Assembly (NCBI GenBank): GCA_002309715.1
Contig: DBXW01000005.1
Location: 1-64,000, forward strand
Source of the DNA: Candidatus Avelusimicrobium cornigerorum
Lineage (GTDB): Bacteria > Elusimicrobiota > Elusimicrobia > Elusimicrobiales > Elusimicrobiaceae
Direction of reading: 5' to 3'
Length of the DNA stretch: 64,000 nucleotides
Within the stretch, counting starts at the first letter, position 1. Each line of letters starts with the position of its first letter. Below the pieces are notes generated by a model. That model searched no databases. It was not told the origin of the DNA and was given only the letters and a program-made list of their open reading frames with translations. Positions 53,372-60,846 of this stretch are shown piece after piece. Made by a program: the position numbers and the translations under genes.

Positions 53372-54074
53372 AAAGATGGTTGCTTGGTTACCGCATACAG
53401 GGTTATATCTGCCCAATGTGGATAATGGCCCAGCGGCAGACAAATTGCGGCGGGATTCTCTGCTGTTGGCGGATGAGCAGGTGGATAAGTTATATCCCTT
53501 CTTACCTAATAAAATTACAAGTGATTATTCCCGTTTTGTAATAGATTTGGAGCGATATTTAGATAATTCCAAAGAACCGATGGCACAAAAAGGAATGGGG
53601 TATTTGTATAACCGCTTAATAGATGGTACGCCGTTTGATAGAAGTATTTTCGGGGATGATTTTTATTTTACCGAGTATTATAAGCACAAGCACGCCCAGT
53701 TAAAGCAAGCGATAGAACGCATTGGAGAGGGCGCCATTTTGCTTGATTTACACAGTTTTAATCCCTTTCCGTTGACGTGTGATATGGATAAAAGGCCGAA
53801 CCGCCCTGATATATGTTTGGGCTTTAACGAAGATGATACTACATTTGATGATTCTATCTTGCAAGCCCTCAAAGAGCATTTTGAAGATAATGGGTTTAAA
53901 GTTGCATTTAATACGCCTTTTAGCGGCGCTATGACGGCTGACACGCAAATCAAATATAAATCCTTGATGATAGAAATTAACAAAAAATGCTACTTGGAAA
54001 ATCACGTGCTTAAGAAAGATGTGTATGATTTTTCTGCTATCTTGCGAGAAGCCCTTCAATTATTACAATCATAG
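53358..54074 (+). CDS. N-formylglutamate amidohydrolase-family protein
   Basis: This 238-residue protein has family motifs PHTG (12-15), SRFVIDLER (58-66), a YYKHKHAQL stretch (107-115), DLHSF (130-134), RPDICLGFN (149-157) and MIEINKKCYL near the C-terminus. The family (PF05013) cleaves formyl-glutamate in histidine breakdown, or related N-acyl amino acids and peptides. No hut genes are nearby, so the substrate may be a different amide. It is the last gene of the accessory operon. Confidence 0.82.
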   Translation: MNPFEKMVAWLPHTGLYLPNVDNGPAADKLRRDSLLLADEQVDKLYPFLPNKITSDYSRFVIDLERYLDNSKEPMAQKGMGYLYNRLIDGTPFDRSIFGDDFYFTEYYKHKHAQLKQAIERIGEGAILLDLHSFNPFPLTCDMDKRPNRPDICLGFNEDDTTFDDSILQALKEHFEDNGFKVAFNTPFSGAMTADTQIKYKSLMIEINKKCYLENHVLKKDVYDFSAILREALQLLQS

Positions 54075-54490
54075 CCAAAATTCAAACAAAAGAAGATTGT
54101 GCGTATCATATAGAGAGGGGTAAAGTTGGTAAAAATTTTTTGCCCTAGGTTTTATTTCTGGAGTTCAAAATTTATTTTTCCAATGTTACAAGCCAAATAG
54201 AGCCGCTATCCTTCGCTACCCTTCTTTTTGACGCGCGAAATATAGCCGCTTTTATCCGCTATTTTTTCGCCTTTCCCGCGTCAATTTGCCTGTTCCGACG
54301 AGACGATTTTGCCAAATTGCCAACCCAAACCGCTAAAATAGTATGTTTGTATTGTAAAACCCATTGCCAAAATATTGCCAATAAAACTACAAAAACCCGC
54401 AAAAAAGGCCTTTTTGGGCTGTCAATCGGAAAAGCGATTAAATGGGTATAAAATAAGAAATCCTCGTCAGGAAACGAGGATTATAAAAAT
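54075..54490. other. AT-rich gap with short repeated words, no gene seen
   Basis: No supported reading frame is present. TTGCCAA occurs at 54309, 54317, 54364 and 54375, and AGCCGCT-type words at 54201 and 54244. A hairpin ATCCTCGT/ACGAGGAT (54460-54481) closes the interval and can end minus-strand transcripts from the tRNA side. It may be the boundary of the accessory block. Confidence 0.5.
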
Positions 54491-54681
54491 TGCCCAGTAC
54501 AGGGTTGCCTTCCGGTAAAACTCCTGACGGAGTTTTCCTGCAGGCCGGGCTCGCGGTACTCACCTTTGCCTATTGGCAAAACTCGCACAACGCTCCGCCT
54601 TTCAATCCCTGCCGCGCATAAAGCAGTTTATGCGCTACTGACCATTAAAAAAACCCACCAAAAAGGTGGGTTCTTTAATGG
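54491..54681 (-). repeat. tRNA-Val-linked repeat element, copy 1
   Basis: The element lies directly 3' of tRNA-Val. Its far end (54491-54504, TGCCCAGTACAGGG) is an exact direct copy of the tRNA 3' end (54682-54695). Inside are a conserved palindrome (AAAACTCC-TGAC-GGAGTTTT, 54517-54536), conserved words (GGGCTCGCGGTACTC; ACAACGCTCCGCC), an inverted 11-base copy of the tRNA-Val T-arm (TTCAATCCCTG, 54601-54611), a 9-bp hairpin with GCAG loop (54614-54635), and a terminator hairpin next to the tRNA. A related element follows tRNA-Thr (57083-57289). No open frame of note. Confidence 0.85.
54647..54672 (-). terminator. Terminator of tRNA-Val
   Basis: On the minus strand AACCCACC-TTTTT-GGTGGGTT is followed by a T-run, a few bases after the tRNA CCA. 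Confidence 0.9.
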
Positions 54682-54753
54682 TGCCCAGTACAGGGATTGA
54701 ACCTGTGACCTTTCCCATGTCAAGGGAACGCGCTACCGCTGCGCCAACTGGGC
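54679..54753 (-). tRNA. tRNA-Val (anticodon GAC), CCA encoded
   Basis: The minus strand folds as a full cloverleaf: acceptor GCCCAGT/ACTGGGC, D arm GCGCAGCGGTAGCGC, anticodon stem TTCCC/GGGAA with loop TTGACAT (GAC), and T arm ACAGG-TTCAATC-CCTGT. The discriminator A is followed by encoded CCA. Confidence 0.95.
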
Positions 54754-54777
54754 TTAAATTATACTCAAATTGTTTTC

Positions 54778-54838
54778 GTTGGCGCGTTCCCTTAAGCGGG
54801 AACGAACTTTATGTTACAAGCGCTGCGCCAACTGCCCT
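54778..54838. pseudogene. tRNA-derived palindrome / degenerate tRNA fragment
   Basis: On the minus strand GGGCAGTTGGCGCAGCG (from 54838) repeats the 5' half of tRNA-Val over CAGTTGGCGCAGCG, but the rest of the D arm is deleted and no cloverleaf closes. The segment is also a nested inverted repeat: GTTGGCGC (54778-54785) with GCGCCAAC (54825-54832), and GTTCCC with GGGAAC (54786-54803). It looks like joined tRNA pieces in opposite orientations. Confidence 0.6.
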
Positions 54839-54924
54839 AAAAATTTTCTTCGGCTCACTTATATTATACAAATTTTTAACATAAAATGAACAACGGCCGT
54901 TCTATGGGCTCTTTGCGAATTTGA

Positions 54925-55209
54925 TATACTATTACTACCGTTATCTTGTATGCGGAAAAAAGCGAGACATGGTTGACGTCGCTGATGATGGCGTTGATAC
55001 TTTTTTTGTGTTCATGCATCGTGGCGGCGGTGTTGGTAAGTTCGCAATATATTTTTGATAAGATCAGGCGCAACGGTACGCAAATTGTGATTCGTTTTAT
55101 GGGTATGATCTTATGCGCGATTGCTATGCAATTTATGATTGACGGAGTGGCGCAACTGCTACCGGGCGTGTTGGGCACCGCTTTCACGCATGCCGGTGTA
55201 ACACATTAA
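54925..55209 (+). pseudogene. MarC-family membrane protein, C-terminal fragment
   Basis: The open frame translates to ITTVILYAEKSETW..., a helix, DKIRRNGTQIVIRFMGMILCAIAMQFMIDG and a short tail. This matches the second half of MarC/YhgN proteins (usually ~200 residues) from just after their conserved glycine-proline site to the end. The N-terminal half is missing and the upstream sequence is tRNA-derived. There is no ribosome site or good start codon (only TTG at 54946). A terminator still follows (55235-55268). Confidence 0.7.
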
Positions 55210-55234
55210 GCGTACTATTTTAAATAGTTTTTTA

Positions 55235-55268
55235 AACCTTCCGCGCAAACTGCCCGGGAGGTTTTTTT
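55235..55268 (+). terminator. Intrinsic terminator after MarC fragment
   Basis: AACCTTCC (55235-55242) pairs with GGGAGGTT (55256-55263, one G-T pair) and is followed by seven T. Confidence 0.82.
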
Positions 55269-55278
55269 ATAATATAAA

Positions 55279-55299
55279 ACCCCCGGCGAGGCCGGGGGT
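55279..55299 (-). terminator. Terminator of the 5'-nucleotidase gene
   Basis: ACCCCCGGC-GAG-GCCGGGGGT is a perfect 9-bp stem followed on the minus strand by TTTAT. Confidence 0.82.
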
Positions 55300-55327
55300 A
55301 ATTTTTGATAACACTACAAGCAAAAAG

Positions 55328-56944
55328 TTATTTCCGATCGGTTTGCGTAATTTGCACGTCTTTGGGAGCTTCAAAAATAGACATACCGTCTTTGCGCGGC
55401 AAGCGTTTGACAATGTCAAATAACAGGGCCGAGCTGGTTGCTTCGCGGTAGTGTTTTATAATCGTGCCGTCATCCGGCAAATTTTTGGGCCACACTTCAA
55501 AGGGTTTCCCTTCGTAGAAACCGCGTGGCAAGTGCGTGAGCATAGCCATACGATATACTTTGTCGTTTTGAACTTCTTCGCCGTTGATGGTCATTTTGGT
55601 TACGCGGATGTTGTTACCATTTTGACCACACGTAAACGAAATGCGTACATTGTCCGAATACCCATAAACCGAGAAACAACCGTATTTTTTATCGTATTCA
55701 ATGCTTCCGGTTACGGCGCGTTTTAAGTGGTTCCCGGTGATATCAAACGTGCCGGCGTGTTCGTCGTAGGGAACTAAGTCCGCTAAAGCGCGACCGGTCA
55801 ATTTGCCGGCATTTAAATCGCTACGGGTAGAGTTCAACGAATAGGCCGCTAGGTCCAATCCGGGTTCTTTGGCTTTGAGGTTTTGATACATTTCCTCCGC
55901 CATCATGCGGGCACGGGCCGGGGCGCGGTCTTTGCTGTTTTCCGGATATTTGGCAATCCGTTGCGGAACTAAGGCATATACGGTTTGATCCAATGAATCG
56001 TTGCGAATCAAATCCAAGTATTTTTTAACTTGCGGATCTTCGGGAGTGTAGAGCGCAATATATTGCGGCGTTCCGATGGTAATATCGCCGGTAACGTCGT
56101 CTTTATGAATAATAATTTGGGTGACGCCTTCCATGTAAGAGTGGCTTTCCAATATCCAGGGAGCCACTTCTTTTTTGTTATCAGTTTGTTTGATAAATTG
56201 CTTGTGCGCATGACCGCCTAAAAATAAATCAACACCGGCAAAATTTTGATAATTTTTTAACTGCGGCAGCAGCGCGGTTTTCTTATCATCCGAAACGCCG
56301 GTTTCCAACATGGAATCGTGTGCTAAAACAACGATTACATCAACTTTGTTTTCTTTTAATTTTTGGATTTCGGTTAATAAATCTTCTTCGCGTGGTTCAA
56401 TGATAAGCATGCGTTCGGCGCCCACTCCACCCATGGCTATACCAATGACACCAATTTTAACACCATCTACATTATAAATAGCGGAACTTTTAAGCGGGTT
56501 TCCCGGAATGGCTAAGCCGAAAATATTGTTAGCTAAAACATCTCCTTTAAAGCTGCCCAACATTTTCCGTAGGCCTCTGTCGCCATAGTCACTATCGTGG
56601 TTGCCGATAGTAAGCGCGGCATACCCGGCTTTTTTAAAATTTTTATCCGTTTTGCCGGCGTTATTCATTAAATAAATGGAATAAGCACCTTTGGAAGTAT
56701 TGGCTTCATAGGAACCGTTGCTGAAATCCCCGCTATCTAGCAGAATAAAGGGGTGTTCCGACTGTTGTAAGAAAGTTTCCAACCGGGCAAATCCGCCGAA
56801 AGGAATACCTGTTTCGTCAGGGCGACTGAAATAATGCCCGTGCATATCTGAAGTGTGATAGATCGCGATGTCTTTTGCGTAACTGCCAAACGCAAACAAA
56901 ACAAGCGCTAAGCACAAACTGCTTTTTTTAAATAAGTTCCGCAT
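55328..56944 (-). CDS. Periplasmic 5'-nucleotidase/UshA-family phosphoesterase
   Basis: This 538-residue exported enzyme has a signal peptide (1-23, ending SYA-KD). The N-terminal metallophosphoesterase domain has all ligands: HTSDMHGH, LLDSGDFSNGS, TIGNHDSDYG, VLAHDSM and GGHAHK. The C-terminal 5'-nucleotidase domain contains NSTRSDLNAG...DLVPYDEHAG and ITGNHLKRAV. It hydrolyses nucleotides or UDP-sugars in the periplasm to feed salvage. In contrast to the nearby phosphatase-like protein at 45634, the active site is intact. Confidence 0.92.
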   Translation of the reverse strand: MRNLFKKSSLCLALVLFAFGSYAKDIAIYHTSDMHGHYFSRPDETGIPFGGFARLETFLQQSEHPFILLDSGDFSNGSYEANTSKGAYSIYLMNNAGKTDKNFKKAGYAALTIGNHDSDYGDRGLRKMLGSFKGDVLANNIFGLAIPGNPLKSSAIYNVDGVKIGVIGIAMGGVGAERMLIIEPREEDLLTEIQKLKENKVDVIVVLAHDSMLETGVSDDKKTALLPQLKNYQNFAGVDLFLGGHAHKQFIKQTDNKKEVAPWILESHSYMEGVTQIIIHKDDVTGDITIGTPQYIALYTPEDPQVKKYLDLIRNDSLDQTVYALVPQRIAKYPENSKDRAPARARMMAEEMYQNLKAKEPGLDLAAYSLNSTRSDLNAGKLTGRALADLVPYDEHAGTFDITGNHLKRAVTGSIEYDKKYGCFSVYGYSDNVRISFTCGQNGNNIRVTKMTINGEEVQNDKVYRMAMLTHLPRGFYEGKPFEVWPKNLPDDGTIIKHYREATSSALLFDIVKRLPRKDGMSIFEAPKDVQITQTDRK

Positions 56945-57082
56945 TATCTTCTCCTTTGAGGGCGGGACTGGTGAAGGCTTGCCCCGGCTCTGTCTATATT
57001 ATAACCAAAAGGAAGAGAAACGGCAAGAATTTAATTTTATGGGGCCGAGGACGAAGTATTAGGGTTAAATAGGTGGCAAAAA

Positions 57083-57289
57083 AGCCGAGGATGGGCAGTC
57101 CCCTACGGTAAAACTCCTGACGGAGTTTTCCTTCGGGCCGGGGCTCGCGGTACTCGCCTTGCGGCGCGGCAGGGCACGCGCACGCAAACTCGTACAACGC
57201 TCCGCCCTTCGATTCCCAACGCACACCAAGCAGTTGGTGTGCTTCCAGCCTAAATTCAAAAACCCACCTTGCGGTGGGTTTTCAAATTT
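57083..57289 (-). repeat. tRNA-Thr-linked repeat element, copy 2
   Basis: This has the same layout as the tRNA-Val element. The far end AGCCGAGGATGGG (57083-57095) exactly repeats the tRNA-Thr 3' end (57290-57302). It also has the palindrome AAAACTCC-TGAC-GGAGTTTT (57110-57129), GGGCTCGCGGTACTC and ACAACGCTCCGCC, an inverted 11-base T-arm copy matching tRNA-Thr rather than tRNA-Val (TTCGATTCCCA, 57208-57218), a 9-bp hairpin with the same GCAG loop but a different, still perfectly paired stem (57221-57242), and a terminator. The middle differs in length from copy 1. Confidence 0.85.
57258..57284 (-). terminator. Terminator of tRNA-Thr
   Basis: AAAACCCACC-GCAA-GGTGGGTTTTT on the minus strand, right after the tRNA; same stem as after tRNA-Val. 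Confidence 0.85.
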
Positions 57290-57362
57290 AGCCGAGGATG
57301 GGAATCGAACCCACAACCTACGGTTTACAAAACCGTTGCTCTGCCAGTTGAGCTACCTCGGC
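57290..57362 (-). tRNA. tRNA-Thr (anticodon TGT)
   Basis: The cloverleaf is complete: acceptor GCCGAGG/CCTCGGC, D arm AGCTCAACTGGCAGAGC, anticodon arm ACGGT-TTTGTAA-ACCGT (TGT) and T arm TGTGG-GTTCGAT-TCCCA (the last pair is loose). The discriminator is T and CCA is not encoded, unlike tRNA-Val. Confidence 0.94.
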
Positions 57363-57435
57363 ATACGCTCATATCATAGCATTTTTTACGCATTATTCCA
57401 ATGATTTGCTACAATAAAACGAAGGAGAATATGCT

Positions 57436-59145
57436 ATGAGAAAAATATTTTTTATGTATTTCGCTCTTGTAGTGGGGATAAGCCCTTTGATTGCCCAAGA
57501 AAATTGTAAAGTAGAAGACGAGATTCCGTTGCGTTTAATGTCGCAGGAATTAAAAAGAAGTATCAATACTTTTAAAAAATTACGTCCTTCGGTATATTAT
57601 CTTTCTTATACCTATGAAGATAAGCAACAGACAAATCTTTCTGTCAAGCAAGATGGGTTGGATAACGAACAAAACTATTATAGCCGTTTGGAAGCATTTG
57701 CCCGGGCCGGAAGCCCGAAAATGGACAACACACGTCCGCTCAAGCGAGAAAGTAATTACGACAGAAAATTTATATTTAAGTTTAATTATGCCAGTCCGCT
57801 GGCGGAAGATGCTACATTTTTTAAGTTATCTTTATGGCGTTCTGCTCAAAATATAGCCGAAGCGGCACAAGAAGAATTTGCTCGCGTGCAAACCGATAGC
57901 CGTGCGGCGGCTACCCGTCAAGACGACTCAGATGATTTTGTCTTGCCGCCGGTTTCACACTACTGCCATACGCAAGAAACGGTACGTTTTGATACAGATA
58001 AAATCGGCCAAATGCTGCGCAAGGCCAGTGAACTGACGCGCGGACTTTCGTTTATCAAGGATAGCCGGTTTGGGCTGAGCATAGAACAAGGCCACCGTTA
58101 TTTTGCCGATTCACAGGGTACGCAACTTAAAACGCCGTTTCTGTTTGTGCGGTTGGACTATCATATCAGTAACCAATTACTTGACGGGACCGAATTGAGC
58201 CGTTCTAAAACATACGACGTTGTGCGGCAAGACCAGTTGCCCAGCGAGGAACAACTTTTAGCAGATGTAAAGCAATCTATAAAAGAGTTGGAAATGTTGA
58301 CCAATTCTCCGGAAGCGGATCCTATTACGGTGCCCACCATTTTAAAAAACCGTGCTATGGGTGTATTTGTGCATGAAGTGCTTGGCCACCGATTGGAAGG
58401 CCACCGCCAAAAACAAGATTCTTTTGGCAAAACATTTACCAGTAAAATCGGGCAAACGGTTACGGCACCGTTTGTTTCTGTGGTGGATGATGCCACGTTG
58501 ACTTTGTTTAACGGGCAGCCGTTGCGTGGATTTTACGAATATGATGATGAAGGTGTCAAAGCCCGCCCGGTTACGTTGATAGAAAACGGTGTTTTGCGTG
58601 GGTTTTTAATGTCCAGCAGCCCGATAGAAGGTTTCCCGGTTTCCAATGGGCATGGGCGTGCTTCTTTTGGAGAATTGCCGGTAGCACGTATGGGTAACAC
58701 ACGATTGATTGCGTCTAAAACCGTTTCATATTCGGAATTAGAAAAACAACTTTTACAAGAAATTCGCTCGCAAAATAAACCGTACGGTTATATTATTGAA
58801 GATTTATCCGGCGGATTTACCATGACCGAAAGCAGTATGCCCCAAACATTTAAGTTGGAGCCTAAGTTGGTCTATCGCATGTACCCTGACGGGCGCAAAG
58901 AAGTAGTTCACGGAGCCGATATCGTCGGTACGCCGCTGGTAAGTTTTGGCCAAATTATAGCCGCTGCGGATGATGATGCGGTGTTTAACGGAACTTGCGG
59001 GGCCGAATCGGGCTGGATACCGGTTTCCGCTATTTCACCCAGCGTGCTTTTAAAATCGCTGGAAATTGAGAAGACGGCTAAAAACGATAACAAGCCGCCG
59101 ATATTGCCTTCACCTTATTCGCTACCTAAAGGAGGGAAAAAATAA
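57436..59145 (+). CDS. Exported TldD-like metallopeptidase with HExxxH
   Basis: This 569-residue protein has a signal peptide (1-20, ending LIA-QE), unusual for the normally cytoplasmic TldD/PmbA family. The zinc motif HEVLGHRLEGHR (near residue 313) fits the TldD HExxxH signature. C-terminal features are MTESSMPQTFKLEPKLVYRM and CGAESGWIPVSAISPSVLL. TldD with TldE degrades unfolded peptides and matures microcins. Here a periplasmic version is suggested. The ribosome site is gaaggaga. It overlaps the partner gene by 1 base. Confidence 0.85.
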   Translation: MRKIFFMYFALVVGISPLIAQENCKVEDEIPLRLMSQELKRSINTFKKLRPSVYYLSYTYEDKQQTNLSVKQDGLDNEQNYYSRLEAFARAGSPKMDNTRPLKRESNYDRKFIFKFNYASPLAEDATFFKLSLWRSAQNIAEAAQEEFARVQTDSRAAATRQDDSDDFVLPPVSHYCHTQETVRFDTDKIGQMLRKASELTRGLSFIKDSRFGLSIEQGHRYFADSQGTQLKTPFLFVRLDYHISNQLLDGTELSRSKTYDVVRQDQLPSEEQLLADVKQSIKELEMLTNSPEADPITVPTILKNRAMGVFVHEVLGHRLEGHRQKQDSFGKTFTSKIGQTVTAPFVSVVDDATLTLFNGQPLRGFYEYDDEGVKARPVTLIENGVLRGFLMSSSPIEGFPVSNGHGRASFGELPVARMGNTRLIASKTVSYSELEKQLLQEIRSQNKPYGYIIEDLSGGFTMTESSMPQTFKLEPKLVYRMYPDGRKEVVHGADIVGTPLVSFGQIIAAADDDAVFNGTCGAESGWIPVSAISPSVLLKSLEIEKTAKNDNKPPILPSPYSLPKGGKK

Positions 59146-60785
59146 TGAAACGATTTTTGATTTATCTGTTTATCATCTGTTTCCCGCTTGCGGCCACTGC
59201 GGCCACCCGGCCGGATAATGTATATTTTCGCGCTATGAACGACGAAATGCAGCGTTCGCTCCAACAGTTACATTTGAAGGATCACCCCAATCCTTATTTT
59301 GTATCCTATTGGATATTTCACAATCACCGATGGACTATTTTGGCAGATATGGGTGCTTTGGCTCCGGATGTTTATAATCAGCCGGATGACGGAGATATTG
59401 TTATAAACGCTTTTTTGTCAGTCGGCTCGGACAAACAAGATGGTTTGGGTTTTGTAGAAAACGACCAATATCCACGTTGGCAGTATGCTACACAACTCCC
59501 GAAAAAATACGATGTTCCTCTGGGATATGAAAGTTTGCGTCAGGCTCTTTGGACGGCAACTGATAGAGCCTATTTACAAGCCGCTAAATTATATCAACAA
59601 AAAAAGAGTTATAAGAAAAAGAAAAATATCCAAGATAACTTACCCGACGTGATGCCGACATCTCCCGGGCATTTTGTTGAAGAAATCCCTCCGTTTGTGT
59701 CGCCGGATATGCCGCAATTACGCAAACAAATAGAGCAAATTTCCGCGTTGGGAAAGAAATACGATTTTTTGGAATCGTTTGAAGTGTACGTGCGCGGAGG
59801 ACAGCAGGATTGGTATTTTTTGAATAGCCGGGGGGCTTTTGCGCAGTATGCTACGAAAGAGATCATTGTGTTTTTAACGGCCGTGTTTCGCCAACCGAAC
59901 GGCAAAATCGCCGAAGTATATAAATCGGTATTGTTGCGGGATACTTCTGACGAAGAACTTGCTCGCGTGAAGCAAAAAGCACAAAATTTTTTGTCGCAAG
60001 TGGAGCGTGCGCGCGTGGCTAAATCTGGTTCGGCGTATGTGGGGCCTGTACTGTTAAAACCCAAAGCCGCCGCCCGGTTTTTGGATCAGACGTTACTATC
60101 AGATTTACAGAATAGTAAGCCCTTTTTATTAAATTTTTCCGATGATGACGCCACCGCGGGAAAATTGTATAAAAAACGCGATTTGCGGGTAAGTACGGAT
60201 TTGTTAACCGTGTATGACCGGCCCAATCAGCGTAGTTTTGATGGGTTTGAATTAGATGGATTTTTTCCGATAGATGGAGAAGGTGTTAAGGCGGAAGATT
60301 TGACGCTTGTGCAAGATGGATATGTTAAGGAATTTCCGCTTACTCAGCGGCCGCTTGCTAAAAATCACCGCAGTAACGGACATGCCCGAATCATGGATGT
60401 GTATGGGCCGCGTGAAAGATTAACCAGCGTGTTTGTAGAACCTAAATATGCGTTAACAGATCAAGAAATGGAAGACAAATTACGTGCCCGTTGCCGTGAG
60501 TTGGGTTTAGAATATGGGTATATTTTGAGCGAGTCTTATCCGTCAAGTGATTTGGGCATAGAGCGAATTTATACAAAGGACGGACACAAAGAAACCATCC
60601 TTAATTTAGATTGGGATAGTTCTTTTACTGCCCGCGATTTGCGTGCCGTATTGGCCGTTGGCGGCACGCAGGAGTTGGTAACGGATGCGAATTTGGTAAC
60701 ACCTTCTATCTTGCTGCAAGAAGCCGAATTGGTGCCGGTGGAACACAAGCCGCACCGCCAGCCTTTTATTGCGCGGCCTAAATAA
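59145..60785 (+). CDS. Exported TldE/PmbA-like partner lacking the zinc motif
   Basis: This 546-residue protein has a signal peptide (1-20, ATA-AT). It shares overall layout with the preceding protein (GEGVKAEDLTLVQDGYVKEF; HRSNGHAR; final LVTPSILLQEAELV) but has no HExxxH; the equivalent region reads AAARFLDQTLLSDL. In TldD/TldE heterodimers only TldD holds zinc, so this is the probable inactive partner. It starts by TAATG overlap with a good ribosome site (ggaggg), implying stoichiometric production. Confidence 0.82.
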   Translation: MKRFLIYLFIICFPLAATAATRPDNVYFRAMNDEMQRSLQQLHLKDHPNPYFVSYWIFHNHRWTILADMGALAPDVYNQPDDGDIVINAFLSVGSDKQDGLGFVENDQYPRWQYATQLPKKYDVPLGYESLRQALWTATDRAYLQAAKLYQQKKSYKKKKNIQDNLPDVMPTSPGHFVEEIPPFVSPDMPQLRKQIEQISALGKKYDFLESFEVYVRGGQQDWYFLNSRGAFAQYATKEIIVFLTAVFRQPNGKIAEVYKSVLLRDTSDEELARVKQKAQNFLSQVERARVAKSGSAYVGPVLLKPKAAARFLDQTLLSDLQNSKPFLLNFSDDDATAGKLYKKRDLRVSTDLLTVYDRPNQRSFDGFELDGFFPIDGEGVKAEDLTLVQDGYVKEFPLTQRPLAKNHRSNGHARIMDVYGPRERLTSVFVEPKYALTDQEMEDKLRARCRELGLEYGYILSESYPSSDLGIERIYTKDGHKETILNLDWDSSFTARDLRAVLAVGGTQELVTDANLVTPSILLQEAELVPVEHKPHRQPFIARPK

Positions 60786-60806
60786 TCCTACAAGGTATCT
60801 TTTGAA

Positions 60807-60836
60807 AACGCACGATATCAAGTCGTGCGTTTTTTT
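60807..60836. terminator. Bidirectional terminator
   Basis: AACGCACGA (60807-60815) pairs with TCGTGCGTT (60823-60831), then a T-run. It separates the convergent TldE-like and TPR genes. Confidence 0.92.
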
Positions 60837-60846
60837 GTGCCAACTA

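Noticed and set aside
47069..54074. Prophage
   Set aside because: No structural, lysis, integrase or replication genes are seen; LemA-like and TPR genes alone do not support a phage.
54666..54884. 72-aa plus-strand frame over tRNA-Val
   Set aside because: It is a translation of the antisense of a tRNA and its neighbouring palindrome; no ribosome site.
54876..55187. 103-aa minus-strand frame opposite the MarC fragment
   Set aside because: The plus strand has recognisable MarC sequence and hydrophobic pattern; the minus frame is its shadow.
57159..57404. 81-aa plus-strand frame over tRNA-Thr
   Set aside because: Again the antisense of a tRNA plus the repeat element; this is a common false gene.
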